64,000 nt of DNA from CAIWHR01 sp963823215 (GCA_963823215.1 CAWGKT010000012.1:124001-188000), one strand, 5' to 3'. Shown: positions 36,168-45,125, numbered from the stretch's first letter. Notes: generated by a model from the letters alone, not told the origin. A program made the numbers and translations.

Positions 36168-36200
36168 CGGAGCGAAACGGGAAGGGGCGCTGGCGGATGT

Positions 36201-36220
36201 TAGAATCGATACCGATTCTA
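36201..36220. promoter_or_regulatory. 20-bp palindrome in the rep-apaH divergent region
   Basis: TAGAATCG-ATAC-CGATTCTA is a perfect 8-bp inverted repeat with a 4-bp centre. Each arm contains TAGAAT, a form of the -10 hexamer seen upstream of several genes in this window, one facing rep and one facing apaH. It may therefore be two overlapping divergent -10 elements rather than a repressor site. Confidence 0.45.
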
Positions 36221-36279
36221 GCATCGGCGCGCGCTCCTCCCGGGCGTTGCCGCACGCGAGTTGCACTCGCCCGTACAAC

Positions 36280-37107
36280 ATGAGTCACTACGCGATCGGC
36301 GACATCCAAGGCTGCCACGCCGAATTCTGCCAGCTCCTCGAGCTCGTCGGCTTCTCCGCGCGCGCCGATCGGCTGTGGCTCGTCGGCGATCTCGTCAATC
36401 GCGGTCCCGGATCACTCGCCGTGCTGCGAGAGGTGATGACGCTCGGCGACGCCGCGGTCAGCGTTCTGGGCAACCACGACTTTCATCTGCTGACGGTCGC
36501 GGCTGGGCACACCCGGGCGCACCGGAAGGACACGATCGCGCCAATACTGGAGGCGCCCGATCGCGAATTGCTCCTCGGCTGGCTGCGGCGCCGGCCGCTG
36601 GTGGTGGCCGAAGGCGGGTTTCTGCTCGTGCACGCTGGACTCATGCCGGCCTGGACGCCGGACACAGCCCTCGCGCTGTCGGGCGAGGTCGGGGCAATGC
36701 TCGCGAGCGAGCGCGCCGATGATTTCCTGCGCGAGCTCTACGGCGACGAGCCGCGCGCCTGGCGCGACGAGCTCGCGGGCTTCGACCGGCTGCGCGTGAT
36801 CGTCAACGCCTGCACGCGAATGCGCTTCTGCACCGCCGACGGAACGATGGAGTTCAGGGAGAAGCGCGGCCCGCAGACAGCGCCGTCAGGCTTTCGCCCG
36901 TGGTTCGAGCACGACCAGCGCGCGTCTGCCGGCACGACGATCGTCTGCGGCCACTGGTCGACGCTCGAACTGAAGCTCGCACCCAATCTGCTGATGCTGG
37001 ACTCGGGCTGCATCTGGGGCGGTCCGCTGACGGCGGTCAGGCTCGACGATCGCCGCGTCTATCAAGTGCCGGGACGCTCAACGGTGACGCCAAAGCCGTT
37101 CGGATAG
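36280..37107 (+). CDS. apaH: Symmetrical diadenosine tetraphosphatase
   Basis: 275 residues, calcineurin-like. Motifs are GDIQGCHAEF, GDLVNRGPGS, GNHDFHLL and VHAGLMPAW, plus CGHWSTLEL. The enzyme splits Ap4A into two ADP and also removes Np4 caps from RNA. The open frame begins earlier, inside the opposite rep gene; the ATG at 36280 gives the family start MSHYAIGDIQG. The last 71 bp overlap the 3' end of the acyltransferase gene on the other strand. Confidence 0.93.
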   Translation: MSHYAIGDIQGCHAEFCQLLELVGFSARADRLWLVGDLVNRGPGSLAVLREVMTLGDAAVSVLGNHDFHLLTVAAGHTRAHRKDTIAPILEAPDRELLLGWLRRRPLVVAEGGFLLVHAGLMPAWTPDTALALSGEVGAMLASERADDFLRELYGDEPRAWRDELAGFDRLRVIVNACTRMRFCTADGTMEFREKRGPQTAPSGFRPWFEHDQRASAGTTIVCGHWSTLELKLAPNLLMLDSGCIWGGPLTAVRLDDRRVYQVPGRSTVTPKPFG

Positions 37108-37957
37108 CCTCTTCGGCCGCGCGTGACAGATCGCGGCGATGGCGCGCCCGCGCGGGCACCGGGGGCATCACGTGCAGCTCGGCTCTGATCGTGCGCTCGC
37201 CGGTCACGCGCCAGAATGAATCCAGCAGGCTCAACTCGCCCACGTACGCCGGTGCCGCGCAGTGCCGGTCGCCCGGCGTGCGATACCGGATCGCGACCGG
37301 CTGCATGTGACCCTCGGCGTCGACGATCGACTGCAGCAGCGAACTGTGAAACTTCAGCAGGCCCGTGCCGTCGCTGGTCGTGCCCTCTGGGAATACGGCG
37401 ACGAGGTCGCCGCGCGCCAGCGCCTCGACCGTCTGGCGATTGACCGTGTGCGTGTCGCGCCGCCGCTCGCGCTCGATGAACAGCGTGCCTGCGTTTTCGA
37501 CAATGCGACCGACGAGAGGCAGGCGCCGGAGGTCGGCCTTGGCGATGAACCGCGCCGGCTGCAACGCGTTCAACACGAAGATGTCGAGCCACGAGATGTG
37601 ATTGGCGACGATCAGCACGTTGCCCGGCAACCCGCCTTCGTGCCGCCAGTGCACGTGCGCCTCGACCCCGAGCATCCGCAGCAGCTGCCGGCACCAGCGC
37701 CGGATCAGGGCCTGTCGCTGCGGCGCAGCGACCCACGGGAAGACGAGCACCGTCGTCACGAGAGCTCCGACGACGTGCACGGTGACCCGTGCGCTGCGCA
37801 CGACGCGTGTAAGCCAGCGTGCGGGACGATCGACGGGCACGGCGCGCGCCGCTGTCCACCCGTGCCCAGGCTCGCCGTCACCCATGCCGAGGGCCATCTC
37901 CGGGCCATTCGCGCCGACCAGCTGCTGCTCAACGATTTGTTCACCAGAGGTAGGCAT
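37037..37957 (-). CDS. 1-acyl-sn-glycerol-3-phosphate acyltransferase
   Basis: About 306 residues. One or two N-terminal hydrophobic segments (VVGALVTTVLVFPWV) precede the PlsC-type motifs: the catalytic NHISWLD (HX4D), IAKADLRRLP, LFIERERRRD and VFPEGTTSDG. It transfers an acyl chain to lysophosphatidic acid, or to a lyso-lipid in the OlsA branch. I used the ATG at 37957, which has GAGG six bases upstream and overlaps the PfkB gene by 17 bp; internal starts at 37897 and 37885 are possible. The 3' end overlaps apaH by 71 bp. Confidence 0.85.
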   Translation of the reverse strand: MPTSGEQIVEQQLVGANGPEMALGMGDGEPGHGWTAARAVPVDRPARWLTRVVRSARVTVHVVGALVTTVLVFPWVAAPQRQALIRRWCRQLLRMLGVEAHVHWRHEGGLPGNVLIVANHISWLDIFVLNALQPARFIAKADLRRLPLVGRIVENAGTLFIERERRRDTHTVNRQTVEALARGDLVAVFPEGTTSDGTGLLKFHSSLLQSIVDAEGHMQPVAIRYRTPGDRHCAAPAYVGELSLLDSFWRVTGERTIRAELHVMPPVPARARHRRDLSRAAEEAIRTALASPLSVPALDRRGDRRA

Positions 37958-38882
37958 TGAACACCTCATAATGGAGTGCCGCGACCCGGTCGCGGCTGAG
38001 CGCGTGATTCTGGCCGCCGCGCGACGCGATCTTGATCGAACCGAGCGTGGCCGCGAGGCGCCCGGTGCGTTCCCAGTCCCAGCCATGCACGATCCCGTAC
38101 AGCAGACCGGCACGGAAGGCGTCGCCGCAGCCAGTCGGGTCGACGAGCGCGGTCGCCGGCACGACCGGCAGCTCGACGATGGCTCCGCCAGCGTGAATCC
38201 GCGCACCGGTGCTGCCCAGGGTCACGATCAGCGCGTCGACCCGCTGCGCGATCGCGTCGAGCGCAAGCCCGGTGCGCTCGGCCAGCAGGCGGCCTTCGTA
38301 ATCGTTGACGGCGACGAACGTCGCCGCATCGATCATCTCGATCAGCTCCGGTCCGGAAAAAAGCGGCAATCCCTGGCCCGGGTCGAACACGAACGGGATG
38401 CCCGCCTGCGCGAACTGCTCGACGTGCGCGCGCATCCCGTCGCGCCCATCCGGGGCGACGATGCCGAGCGCGATGTCAGCGACGTCGCCGACGCGGTTTT
38501 CGTGTGACGCATTCATTGCGCCCGGGTGGAACGCGGTGATCTGGTTGTCGTCGAGGTCGGTGATGATGAAGGCCTGCGCCGTAAACATCTCCGGCAGGCT
38601 GCGCACGCCGTCGCACGCGATGGCCAACCCGGCCAGCCGTTCGCGGTAGGGCGCGCCATCGGCGCCAAGCGTCGCCATCACGACCGGCTCGCCGCCCAAC
38701 GCCTTCAGGTTGTAGGCGATGTTCCCGGCGCAACCACCCCATTCGCGGCGCATCTCGCCGATCTGGAACGAGACTGACAGCATGTGTGTCTGCTCCGGCA
38801 GGATGTGCCGCGCGAAGCGATCGGGAAACACCATGATGGTGTCGTAGGCGAGCGAGCCACAGATGAGCGTGCGTGCGGACAT
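37941..38882 (-). CDS. PfkB-family carbohydrate/adenosine kinase
   Basis: 313 residues. The first PfkB signature is GGCAGNIAYNLKALGG and the second, at the C-terminal end, DPTGCGDAFRAGLLYGI, with the catalytic Asp of GDAF. The opening SARTLICGSLAYDTIMVFPDRF and the lid region resemble bacterial adenosine-kinase-like proteins annotated as carbohydrate kinases. The substrate is uncertain. It lies 52 bp downstream of algR on the same strand, in the place where other genomes put unrelated genes. Confidence 0.85.
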   Translation of the reverse strand: MSARTLICGSLAYDTIMVFPDRFARHILPEQTHMLSVSFQIGEMRREWGGCAGNIAYNLKALGGEPVVMATLGADGAPYRERLAGLAIACDGVRSLPEMFTAQAFIITDLDDNQITAFHPGAMNASHENRVGDVADIALGIVAPDGRDGMRAHVEQFAQAGIPFVFDPGQGLPLFSGPELIEMIDAATFVAVNDYEGRLLAERTGLALDAIAQRVDALIVTLGSTGARIHAGGAIVELPVVPATALVDPTGCGDAFRAGLLYGIVHGWDWERTGRLAATLGSIKIASRGGQNHALSRDRVAALHYEVFNAYLW

Positions 38883-38934
38883 GCGGGGAATCGTCGGCGT
38901 GTTCAGGTGCGGGAATTCGACCTGGGGCCAGTGT

Positions 38935-39747
38935 TCATGACGTCGCCTCATCGCTTCCGCCCCGATTTTCCCGCCCGATCTCCCGGACGATGGACTGTTG
39001 CCGGCGCGACACCGGCAGCGTTTCGAGAACGCCCTTCAGGAGCACTTCCCAGTGCGCGTCGCCCTCGCCGCCCACGCGACGCTCGAAACCGCGGATGGCG
39101 TCGCGCGCAACGAGACAATTGCGGTGGACGCGCACGAGGCGCGCGCCGAATTCCTCCTCGAGTTTCGTCAGCGATTCCTCGAGCAGGTATTCACGCCCGG
39201 CGGTGCGGATCGTGATGTACTTGAGTTCGGCCTTGAGATAGAGGATCTCCTCGACCGGGACCAGCACCACCCGCGAGCGTTCCGTCACGGACAGGAAACG
39301 TCGCGCGTTCGACGGCAGTGCTTCCAGCCGCATTGCGGAAAGCGGCCGCAGGCGCGGAACCTTCTCCAGCGCCGCCAGCAGGCGCTGCACGCGCACCGGC
39401 TTCACCAGAAAGTCGACGGCGTTCACTTCAAACGCCTCCACCGCATGCTCGTCGTGCGCCGTTGTGAAGATGACGACCGGCGGCTGGAGAAGTTTCAGCA
39501 CGTGGCGCGCGAACTCGATCCCGTCCATCTCCGGCATCTGGATGTCCGTGAGGACGAGGTCGGCGTTCACCGTATGCAGCAGCTCTAGCGCCTCGCGGCC
39601 ATTGGCGGCCTCGCCGACGCAGGCGAGCGGCAGAGCGCCTGCGCAATCGGACAGGAGCTCGCGGAGCCGGCGCCGGGCCGGCGCCTCGTCGTCGACGATC
39701 AGCACCCGAAGCGGCGCGTCAGCCACGCGAGATTCCCCGGCGGCCAT
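38935..39747 (-). CDS. algR: AlgR/LytTR-family response regulator
   Basis: 270 residues. The receiver domain has LIVDDEAPAR, the phospho-Asp in VLTDIQMPEMDG and the Lys in FLVKPV. The C-terminal LytTR DNA-binding domain includes RSRVVLVPVEEILYLKAE, REYLLEESL and VRVHRNCLVARDAI. AlgR controls alginate, type IV pili and virulence genes in Pseudomonas; targets here are unknown. It starts at 39747 inside the end of the sensor gene (29-bp overlap). Confidence 0.9.
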   Translation of the reverse strand: MAAGESRVADAPLRVLIVDDEAPARRRLRELLSDCAGALPLACVGEAANGREALELLHTVNADLVLTDIQMPEMDGIEFARHVLKLLQPPVVIFTTAHDEHAVEAFEVNAVDFLVKPVRVQRLLAALEKVPRLRPLSAMRLEALPSNARRFLSVTERSRVVLVPVEEILYLKAELKYITIRTAGREYLLEESLTKLEEEFGARLVRVHRNCLVARDAIRGFERRVGGEGDAHWEVLLKGVLETLPVSRRQQSIVREIGRENRGGSDEATS

Positions 39748-40891
39748 CCAGCAGCGCCGACGCGGTGGCGTCCAGGTCTGAACGCGTGGCCGGCGCGTCG
39801 CGGTCCGACTTGCGGCGCGCCGCCGGGTTCGATGCCTCGGCCGTGCGCGCGGACGCCGACTTCGCCGTTCGGTAGGGGATCCGGATATGGACTTCATAGG
39901 CCGCGTCCCGGACGCGTGATTTCAGCGTGCCCTCGGCGTCGAAGTGAAGCTTGAGGCGCTCACGGATGTTGGCCAGCGCCATCTTGTTCCCGGCGTGGTG
40001 CCGGCCGCCTTCGGCCTGATAGGGGTTGCGCAGAATCGCATGCACGTCGCCGCCCTTGAGGAAGATGTTGATCGACACAACGCCGGGGGCGCTCGACGGC
40101 TCGATGCCGTGGTAGACCGCGTTCTCCAGCAGCGGCTGCAGCATGAGGGGCGGCACCAGCGCGTCGCCGGGCATGTTCTTGAGGTGCCATTCCACCGAGA
40201 GCCGGTCGGACAGGCGCAGCTTCTCCAGCCCCAGGTATTGCCGGCAAAGCTCGAGTTCATCCGCGAGCGGCACCAACTCGCGATTGTCGCGCATCAGGAC
40301 ACGGAAAAGATCGGCCATGTCGAGGAGAGCGGTTTCCGCCTGCCTCGGATCCGAACGGATGAGAGAGAGCACCGCATTGAGGCTGTTGAACAGGAAATGC
40401 GGGCGAATCCGGGCCTGCAATGCCTGCAGCCGGGACTCGGCGATCGCCGGCGAGAGTGCCTTCGCGCGGAGACCAAAATAGGCGAGGAGCGTCGCATAGG
40501 CGCAGAGCGCGATCAGCAGATGCCGCAGAACAGCAAACGGCGGCTCCACAATCTCGCGGGCAACGAGCATGTGCACCCCGAGTCCGATGGCCACGGTGAT
40601 CGCCGCGACCACGAGGGCGCCAGTCGTCGTCGACTGACGCCCGAGCCACGGTGCGAGCGCGTAGAGGACCGCGAGCTCGGAAATGAGATGCGGCTCGACG
40701 ACCGCCGTCATGGCGAGCCATTGCACCGTCCACAGGTCAAGCTGCGGCGCACCGACCAGCGCCGCAAGGGCCGTCATTGCGTTTACGGCGAGCACAATCC
40801 GCAGGATCGTGCCGAGATTGCGGAGGTCCGGCAGTTCGAGGGTAATGGCGTTTTGCCTTATAATCGGCTGCATATCGAAACCGGCATGCAA
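39719..40891 (-). CDS. algZ: AlgZ/FimS-type sensor histidine kinase
   Basis: 390 residues. Four or more N-terminal transmembrane helices (for example TILRIVLAVNAMTALAAL and GALVVAAITVAIGLGVHML) lead into a His_kinase domain, with the phosphoacceptor His in IRPHFLFNSLNAVLSLI and the ATPase motif PLLENAVYHGIEP. The His-Phe-Leu-Phe-Asn signature marks the LytS/AlgZ class. Starts at 40891 or 40873 are both possible. The algZR pair next to divergent argH matches the order known in Pseudomonas. Confidence 0.9.
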   Translation of the reverse strand: MHAGFDMQPIIRQNAITLELPDLRNLGTILRIVLAVNAMTALAALVGAPQLDLWTVQWLAMTAVVEPHLISELAVLYALAPWLGRQSTTTGALVVAAITVAIGLGVHMLVAREIVEPPFAVLRHLLIALCAYATLLAYFGLRAKALSPAIAESRLQALQARIRPHFLFNSLNAVLSLIRSDPRQAETALLDMADLFRVLMRDNRELVPLADELELCRQYLGLEKLRLSDRLSVEWHLKNMPGDALVPPLMLQPLLENAVYHGIEPSSAPGVVSINIFLKGGDVHAILRNPYQAEGGRHHAGNKMALANIRERLKLHFDAEGTLKSRVRDAAYEVHIRIPYRTAKSASARTAEASNPAARRKSDRDAPATRSDLDATASALLDGRRGISRG

Positions 40892-41074
40892 GCATCATGC
40901 CGGAGACCGGTGCCGAGCAGATCACCGAAACAGGCAGTGGCAGCGGGTATTGTCGGCAACCCCCGTCGGCGAGGCAAGCCTGACCGGACCCGAAAGCCGT
41001 TTTCCGAAGTCGATTCCGGCCGGCTCGCCCTTCGTCCGCTGTATTGGCGTCCCACCACCGTTGACCTGCCGCGA

Positions 41075-42535
41075 ATGGATACGATTGCCATGGCCGACCC
41101 GAAACCGCCGCACGATGCTTCGTCTCCGGGCGGCTGGTCCGGCCGGTTCGGCGAGCCGGTCTCGCCGCTCGTCAAGCGCTATACCGCATCGGTGGATTTC
41201 GATTGCCGTCTCGCCGCCGCAGACATTGCGGGATCCCTCGCGCACGCGCGTATGCTGGCCGCCGCCAGCGTGCTGGCCCCGGCCGACCTCGCCGCGATCG
41301 AGCGCGGCATGGAAGTCATCCGCGGCGAAGTCGAGCGCGGCGAATTCCCGTGGTCATCCGACCTCGAGGACGTCCACTTCAACATCGAGAAGCGCCTCAC
41401 CGCGCTGGTCGGAGACGCCGGCAAGCGGCTGCATACCGGGCGCTCGCGCAACGACCAGGTCGCTACCGATCTCAGGCTCTGGCTGCGCGAGGCGATCGAC
41501 GGGCTCGTCGCCGGGCTGGCGGCGCTGCGGGGCGCCTTCATCGATCTGGCGGAGGCCCACGCCGACACCATCATGCCCGGCTACACCCACCTGCAGGTGG
41601 CGCAACCCGTCACTTTCGGCCACCATTTGCTTGCGTACGAAGCCATGTTCGCGCGCGACGCCGAGCGGCTTGGCGATTGCCGCCGGCGCGTCAACCGACT
41701 GCCGCTGGGAAGTGCGGCGCTCGCCGGCACCAGCTTCCCGATCGATCGCTCCCGGGTCGCGGCGGAACTCGGATTCGAAGCGCTGTGCGGCAATTCGCTC
41801 GATGCGGTGTCCGACCGCGATTTCGCCATCGAATTCACGGCGGCCGCCGCGCTGGCGATGGTTCACGTGTCGCGGTTTGCCGAGGAACTCGCGTGGTGGA
41901 CGAACCCGCGCTTCGCATTCGTCACGCTGGCAGACCGGTTCTGTACCGGGTCGTCGATCATGCCGCAGAAGAAAAATCCGGACGTGGCGGAGCTCGCGCG
42001 CGGCAAGACGGGGCGGGTGAACGGGCATCTGGTCGCGCTGCTCACGCTGATGAAGGGCCAGCCGCTCGCGTACAACCGCGACAATCAGGAGGACAAGGAG
42101 CCGCTGTTCGATACGGTGGACACGTTGGCCGACACGCTGGCGGTCATGACCGATCTCGTCGCGGGCGGCATCGCCGTCAGCGCGCCGCGAATGCGCGAAG
42201 CGGCCGCAGAGGGCCACGCGACGGCCACCGACCTTGCCGACTACCTCGTCCGCAAAGGCCTGCCGTTCCGTGATGCGCATGAGGCGGTCGCCCGCGCAGT
42301 CCGCCACGCGGAGGAAAGCGGCCGCCAGCTCGCCGACGTTCCGCTGGCCGAGCTGCAATCGTTTGCGCAAGAAATCGACGCCGATGTCTACGCGGTGCTG
42401 ACGCTCGAAGGCTCGGTTGCGAGCCGCGACCATCCCGGTGGCACGGCCCCGGTTCGGGTGCGCGCGGCCGCCGCCGCCGCCCGAAGCGCATTGCTGGCGG
42501 GAACCCTGCAACCCGTGGAGGTGCAAACGCGATGA
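41075..42535 (+). CDS. argH: Argininosuccinate lyase
   Basis: 486 residues. Seen: WSGRFGEPVSPLVKRYTAS, the substrate loop GRSRNDQVATD, the TxxPxxxQ-type HLQVAQPVTF and the fumarase/aspartase signature GSSIMPQKKNPD with the catalytic Ser. It makes arginine and fumarate in the last step of arginine synthesis. Starts at 41075 and 41090 are both feasible; an upstream open frame runs into the opposite algZ gene and was ignored. Its stop overlaps the next gene as ATGA. Confidence 0.95.
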   Translation: MDTIAMADPKPPHDASSPGGWSGRFGEPVSPLVKRYTASVDFDCRLAAADIAGSLAHARMLAAASVLAPADLAAIERGMEVIRGEVERGEFPWSSDLEDVHFNIEKRLTALVGDAGKRLHTGRSRNDQVATDLRLWLREAIDGLVAGLAALRGAFIDLAEAHADTIMPGYTHLQVAQPVTFGHHLLAYEAMFARDAERLGDCRRRVNRLPLGSAALAGTSFPIDRSRVAAELGFEALCGNSLDAVSDRDFAIEFTAAAALAMVHVSRFAEELAWWTNPRFAFVTLADRFCTGSSIMPQKKNPDVAELARGKTGRVNGHLVALLTLMKGQPLAYNRDNQEDKEPLFDTVDTLADTLAVMTDLVAGGIAVSAPRMREAAAEGHATATDLADYLVRKGLPFRDAHEAVARAVRHAEESGRQLADVPLAELQSFAQEIDADVYAVLTLEGSVASRDHPGGTAPVRVRAAAAAARSALLAGTLQPVEVQTR

Positions 42536-43410
42536 ACACCAGGCATGTGGCATTTCTCGGCCTCGGCGTCATGGGTTATCCGATGGCCGGACACCTCGCG
42601 AAGGCGGGTCACCGCGTGACCGTCTACAACCGCACGGCGGCGACGGCCTCGCGCTGGCTGGGACAGCACCCCGGAACGAGCGCGTCCACGCCGGGGGCGG
42701 CGGTGGCCGGCGCCGACCTGGTGCTGATGTGCGTGGGCAACGACGATGACGTGCGCGCCGTGGTCTTCGGCGCCGAAGGTGCGCTTGCCGCAATGAAACC
42801 CGGCACGATCCTCGTCGACCACACGACGGCGTCCGCGCAGATCGCGCGCGAGATCCATGCGGTGGCGACGGCGCGGGGCATCGGCTTCCTCGACGCACCC
42901 GTCTCGGGCGGGCAGGCCGGTGCCGAGAACGGCAAGCTCACGATCATGGTCGGCGGCGATCCCGATCCCTTCGCGCGCGCCGAGCCCGTGCTCGCCCATT
43001 ACGGACGCGCGGTGACACTGATGGGCGGCCCGGGCAGCGGCCAGCTCACGAAGATGTTCAACCAGATCTGCATCGCGGGACTCGTCCAGGCGCTGGCCGA
43101 GGGCATTGCGTTTGCCGAGAAGGCCGGACTCGACGTCGAGCGCGGCCTCGACGTCATCAGCAAGGGAGCCGCGCAGTCGTGGCAGATGGAAAACCGCGGT
43201 CGCACGATGGTCGCCGACAAGTTCGATTTCGGCTTTGCCGTCGACTGGATGCGCAAGGACCTGGCACTCTGCCTTGCCGAGGCGCGCGCCCGGGGCGCGG
43301 CGCTGCCTGTGACGGCACTCGTCGATCAGTTCTACGCACGCGTGCAGGCGAAAGGCGGCGGCCGCTGGGACTCGTCGAGCCTGTTGCGGGTGCTTCGCGA
43401 CGCCGGTTGA
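42532..43410 (+). CDS. Beta-hydroxyacid dehydrogenase (3-HIBADH/GarR family)
   Basis: 292 residues. An N-terminal Rossmann fold (VAFLGLGVMGYPMAGHLAKAG), the substrate loop DAPVSGGQAGAENG, and the catalytic Lys in GSGQLTKMFNQ identify the family, which oxidises 3-hydroxyisobutyrate, tartronate semialdehyde or similar. The residues visible do not separate these substrates. It is translationally coupled to argH, though no arginine link is known for the family. Confidence 0.88.
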   Translation: MNTRHVAFLGLGVMGYPMAGHLAKAGHRVTVYNRTAATASRWLGQHPGTSASTPGAAVAGADLVLMCVGNDDDVRAVVFGAEGALAAMKPGTILVDHTTASAQIAREIHAVATARGIGFLDAPVSGGQAGAENGKLTIMVGGDPDPFARAEPVLAHYGRAVTLMGGPGSGQLTKMFNQICIAGLVQALAEGIAFAEKAGLDVERGLDVISKGAAQSWQMENRGRTMVADKFDFGFAVDWMRKDLALCLAEARARGAALPVTALVDQFYARVQAKGGGRWDSSSLLRVLRDAG

Positions 43411-43446
43411 TCCGTGCCGAAGCCGGCCCGACGCTCACCGGGTCGG

Positions 43447-43902
43447 TCAGGCGGACGCAACGGTTTCTACCGGCAGCGGCACGCGATCGCCGTCGATGAT
43501 CGCAATCTCGTAGGTGATCGCAGCGGTCTTGCCGAGCATCTGCGTGGCCGAGCAGTACTTGTCCTTCGACAGTTTCACGGCCCGCTCCACCTGACCCGGA
43601 TCGAGCCCGCGTCCGGCCACCGAATATTTGAAGTGGATCCGGGTGAACACCCTGGGAATGGATTCGGCCCGCACGGCTTCGGCCTCGACCGTGCAATCGG
43701 CTACCGGCTGCCGCGCCTTCCTGAGGATCAGGACGACATCGAAGGCCGTGCAGCCAGTCGCCCCCAGGAGCACCAGCTCCATCGGCCGCATCCCGAGGTT
43801 GCGCCCCCCGTCGTCCGGCGCGCCGTCGATCAACAGCGCATGGCCGCTGCCGGATTCACCGACGAAACTGACCCCGTCGACCCACTTCGTCCTGACTTTC
43901 AT
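43447..43902 (-). CDS. OsmC/YhfA-family thiol-peroxidase-like protein
   Basis: 151 residues. The two redox cysteines of the OsmC fold are present, in GATGCTAFDVV and KYCSATQMLG. The helix and strand pattern (MRPMELVLLGATG ... VFTRIHFKYSVAG) fits the YhfA branch, with detoxification of organic hydroperoxides as the known family role. Start at MKVRTKWVDG (43902). It is convergent with the dehydrogenase gene over a 36-bp gap. Confidence 0.87.
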   Translation of the reverse strand: MKVRTKWVDGVSFVGESGSGHALLIDGAPDDGGRNLGMRPMELVLLGATGCTAFDVVLILRKARQPVADCTVEAEAVRAESIPRVFTRIHFKYSVAGRGLDPGQVERAVKLSKDKYCSATQMLGKTAAITYEIAIIDGDRVPLPVETVASA

Positions 43903-44156
43903 GGTTTCTCCGACCGTGCCTGCAGAGGTCGCATTGTCCCGCATTCGCGCGCCGGGCGCCCGCCGCCCGGTCCGTGGACCGGGTCCGCCTGTTGCACGTC
44001 GCCAACGGTGCGGGGGCCAAGGACCGAGCGGCCAGGCCGGGGTGTTGCGTTTCCCGACGACCTATGCCAACATCATAAATGTGCGCGGGCGACGGAATTC
44101 CCCCTCCCCGGCCGCGGACAGTTTTCCCCCTTCCTCCTCCTAGGGCGGAAATCCTT
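43903..44156. other. Gene-free region with pyrimidine-rich segment, candidate small RNA
   Basis: No protein gene is visible here. Between about 44095 and 44145 the + strand is very C/T-rich and includes CCTTCCTCCTCCTAG, complementary to Shine-Dalgarno sequence. A strong intrinsic terminator (44157-44188) follows directly although no gene precedes it on this strand. A short transcript starting near 44080 would end there. No good promoter was found; TTGCGT at 44045 with CAACAT at 44068 is weak. Confidence 0.3.
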
Positions 44157-44188
44157 GGGCGCGGCCCGACAACGGCCGCGCCCTTTTT
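44157..44188 (+). terminator. Strong intrinsic terminator without an upstream gene
   Basis: Perfect 10-bp stem GGGCGCGGCC / GGCCGCGCCC (44157-44166 and 44174-44183), a 7-base loop and five T residues. The upstream + strand has no coding gene for several hundred bases: the OsmC gene points the other way. It therefore ends either a small RNA or a leader. Confidence 0.85.
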
Positions 44189-44209
44189 CGTCATCGAGGC
44201 TGGCGCGCC

Positions 44210-44239
44210 TTGACCCCGTCGACCGAAACGGGATATAGT
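44210..44239 (+). promoter_or_regulatory. Sigma-70 promoter for rplM-rpsI
   Basis: TTGACC (44210-44215), 18 bp, TATAGT (44234-44239). Both hexamers are 5/6. Transcription would start near 44246, giving a leader of about 33 bases before the rplM ATG at 44279, suitable for a strongly expressed ribosomal operon. Confidence 0.75.
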
Positions 44240-44278
44240 TCAAGACTTTGCTGAACCGACCTGGATCCATTTTTCCCG

Positions 44279-44707
44279 ATGAAAACCTACTCCGCCAAGC
44301 CGCAGGACATCGTGCATGACTGGTTCGTGGTGGATGCCACGGACAAGGTGCTCGGGCGCCTCGCGAGCCAGGTCGCCTTGCGTCTGCGCGGCAAGCACAA
44401 GCCCACGTTCACCCCGCACATGGATACAGGCGATTTCATCGTCGTCACCAATGTCGAAAAGATCCGCGTCACGGGCAACAAGGCGGAAGACAAGCTCTAC
44501 CACCGGCACAGCGGCTACCCCGGCGGGATCTCGACCACCAATTTCTCGAAGATGCAGGCACGCTTTCCCGGGCGCGCGCTGCAGAAGGCCGTCAAGGGCA
44601 TGCTGCCCAAGGGGCCGCTCGGATACAGGATGCTGAAGAAGCTCAAATGTTACGCCGGCGCCGCGCATCCGCACGCGGCGCAGCAACCCAAGACACTGGA
44701 CATCTGA
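44279..44707 (+). CDS. rplM: 50S ribosomal protein L13
   Basis: 142 residues beginning MKTYSAKPQDIVHDWFVVDA, then GRLASQVALRLRGKHKPTF and the family core GDFIVVTNVEKIRVTGNK. The RNA-binding loop YHRHSGYPGG and the end KGMLPKGPLGYRMLKKL are complete. L13 is an early assembly protein of the large subunit. It is followed by rpsI after 4 bp, the conserved pair. Confidence 0.98.
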   Translation: MKTYSAKPQDIVHDWFVVDATDKVLGRLASQVALRLRGKHKPTFTPHMDTGDFIVVTNVEKIRVTGNKAEDKLYHRHSGYPGGISTTNFSKMQARFPGRALQKAVKGMLPKGPLGYRMLKKLKCYAGAAHPHAAQQPKTLDI

Positions 44708-44711
44708 CCCC

Positions 44712-45104
44712 ATGATCGGCAACTACTATTACGGCACCGGCCGGCGCAAGAGCGCGGTCGCCCGCGTGTTCCTGAAAAAGGGCACGGGCGCGATCGTCGT
44801 CAACGACAAGCCGGCCGACGAATTCTTCTCCCGCGACACGGGCCGCATGGTGATCCGCCAGCCGCTGAAGCTCACCAATCACGAGGCGACGTTCGACATC
44901 ATGATCAACGTCGAAGGCGGCGGCGAGTCCGGGCAGGCCGGCGCGGTGCGCCACGGCATCACCCGCGCGCTGATCGATTACGATGCGGAGTTGAAGCCCA
45001 CTCTGTCGAAGGCGGGCCTGGTGACGCGCGACGCCCGCGAAGTGGAACGCAAGAAGGTCGGCCTGCACAAGGCGCGCAAGCGCAAGCAGTTCTCGAAGCG
45101 CTGA
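44712..45104 (+). CDS. rpsI: 30S ribosomal protein S9
   Basis: 130 residues: YYYGTGRRKSAVARVFLKKG at the start, GESGQAGAVRHGITRAL in the middle and the basic tail KKVGLHKARKRKQFSKR. The last Lys-Arg contacts the P-site tRNA. It ends the rplM-rpsI operon; a strong terminator follows 22 bp later. Confidence 0.98.
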   Translation: MIGNYYYGTGRRKSAVARVFLKKGTGAIVVNDKPADEFFSRDTGRMVIRQPLKLTNHEATFDIMINVEGGGESGQAGAVRHGITRALIDYDAELKPTLSKAGLVTRDAREVERKKVGLHKARKRKQFSKR

Positions 45105-45125
45105 TCGCCACGGCGATTCGCAGGT

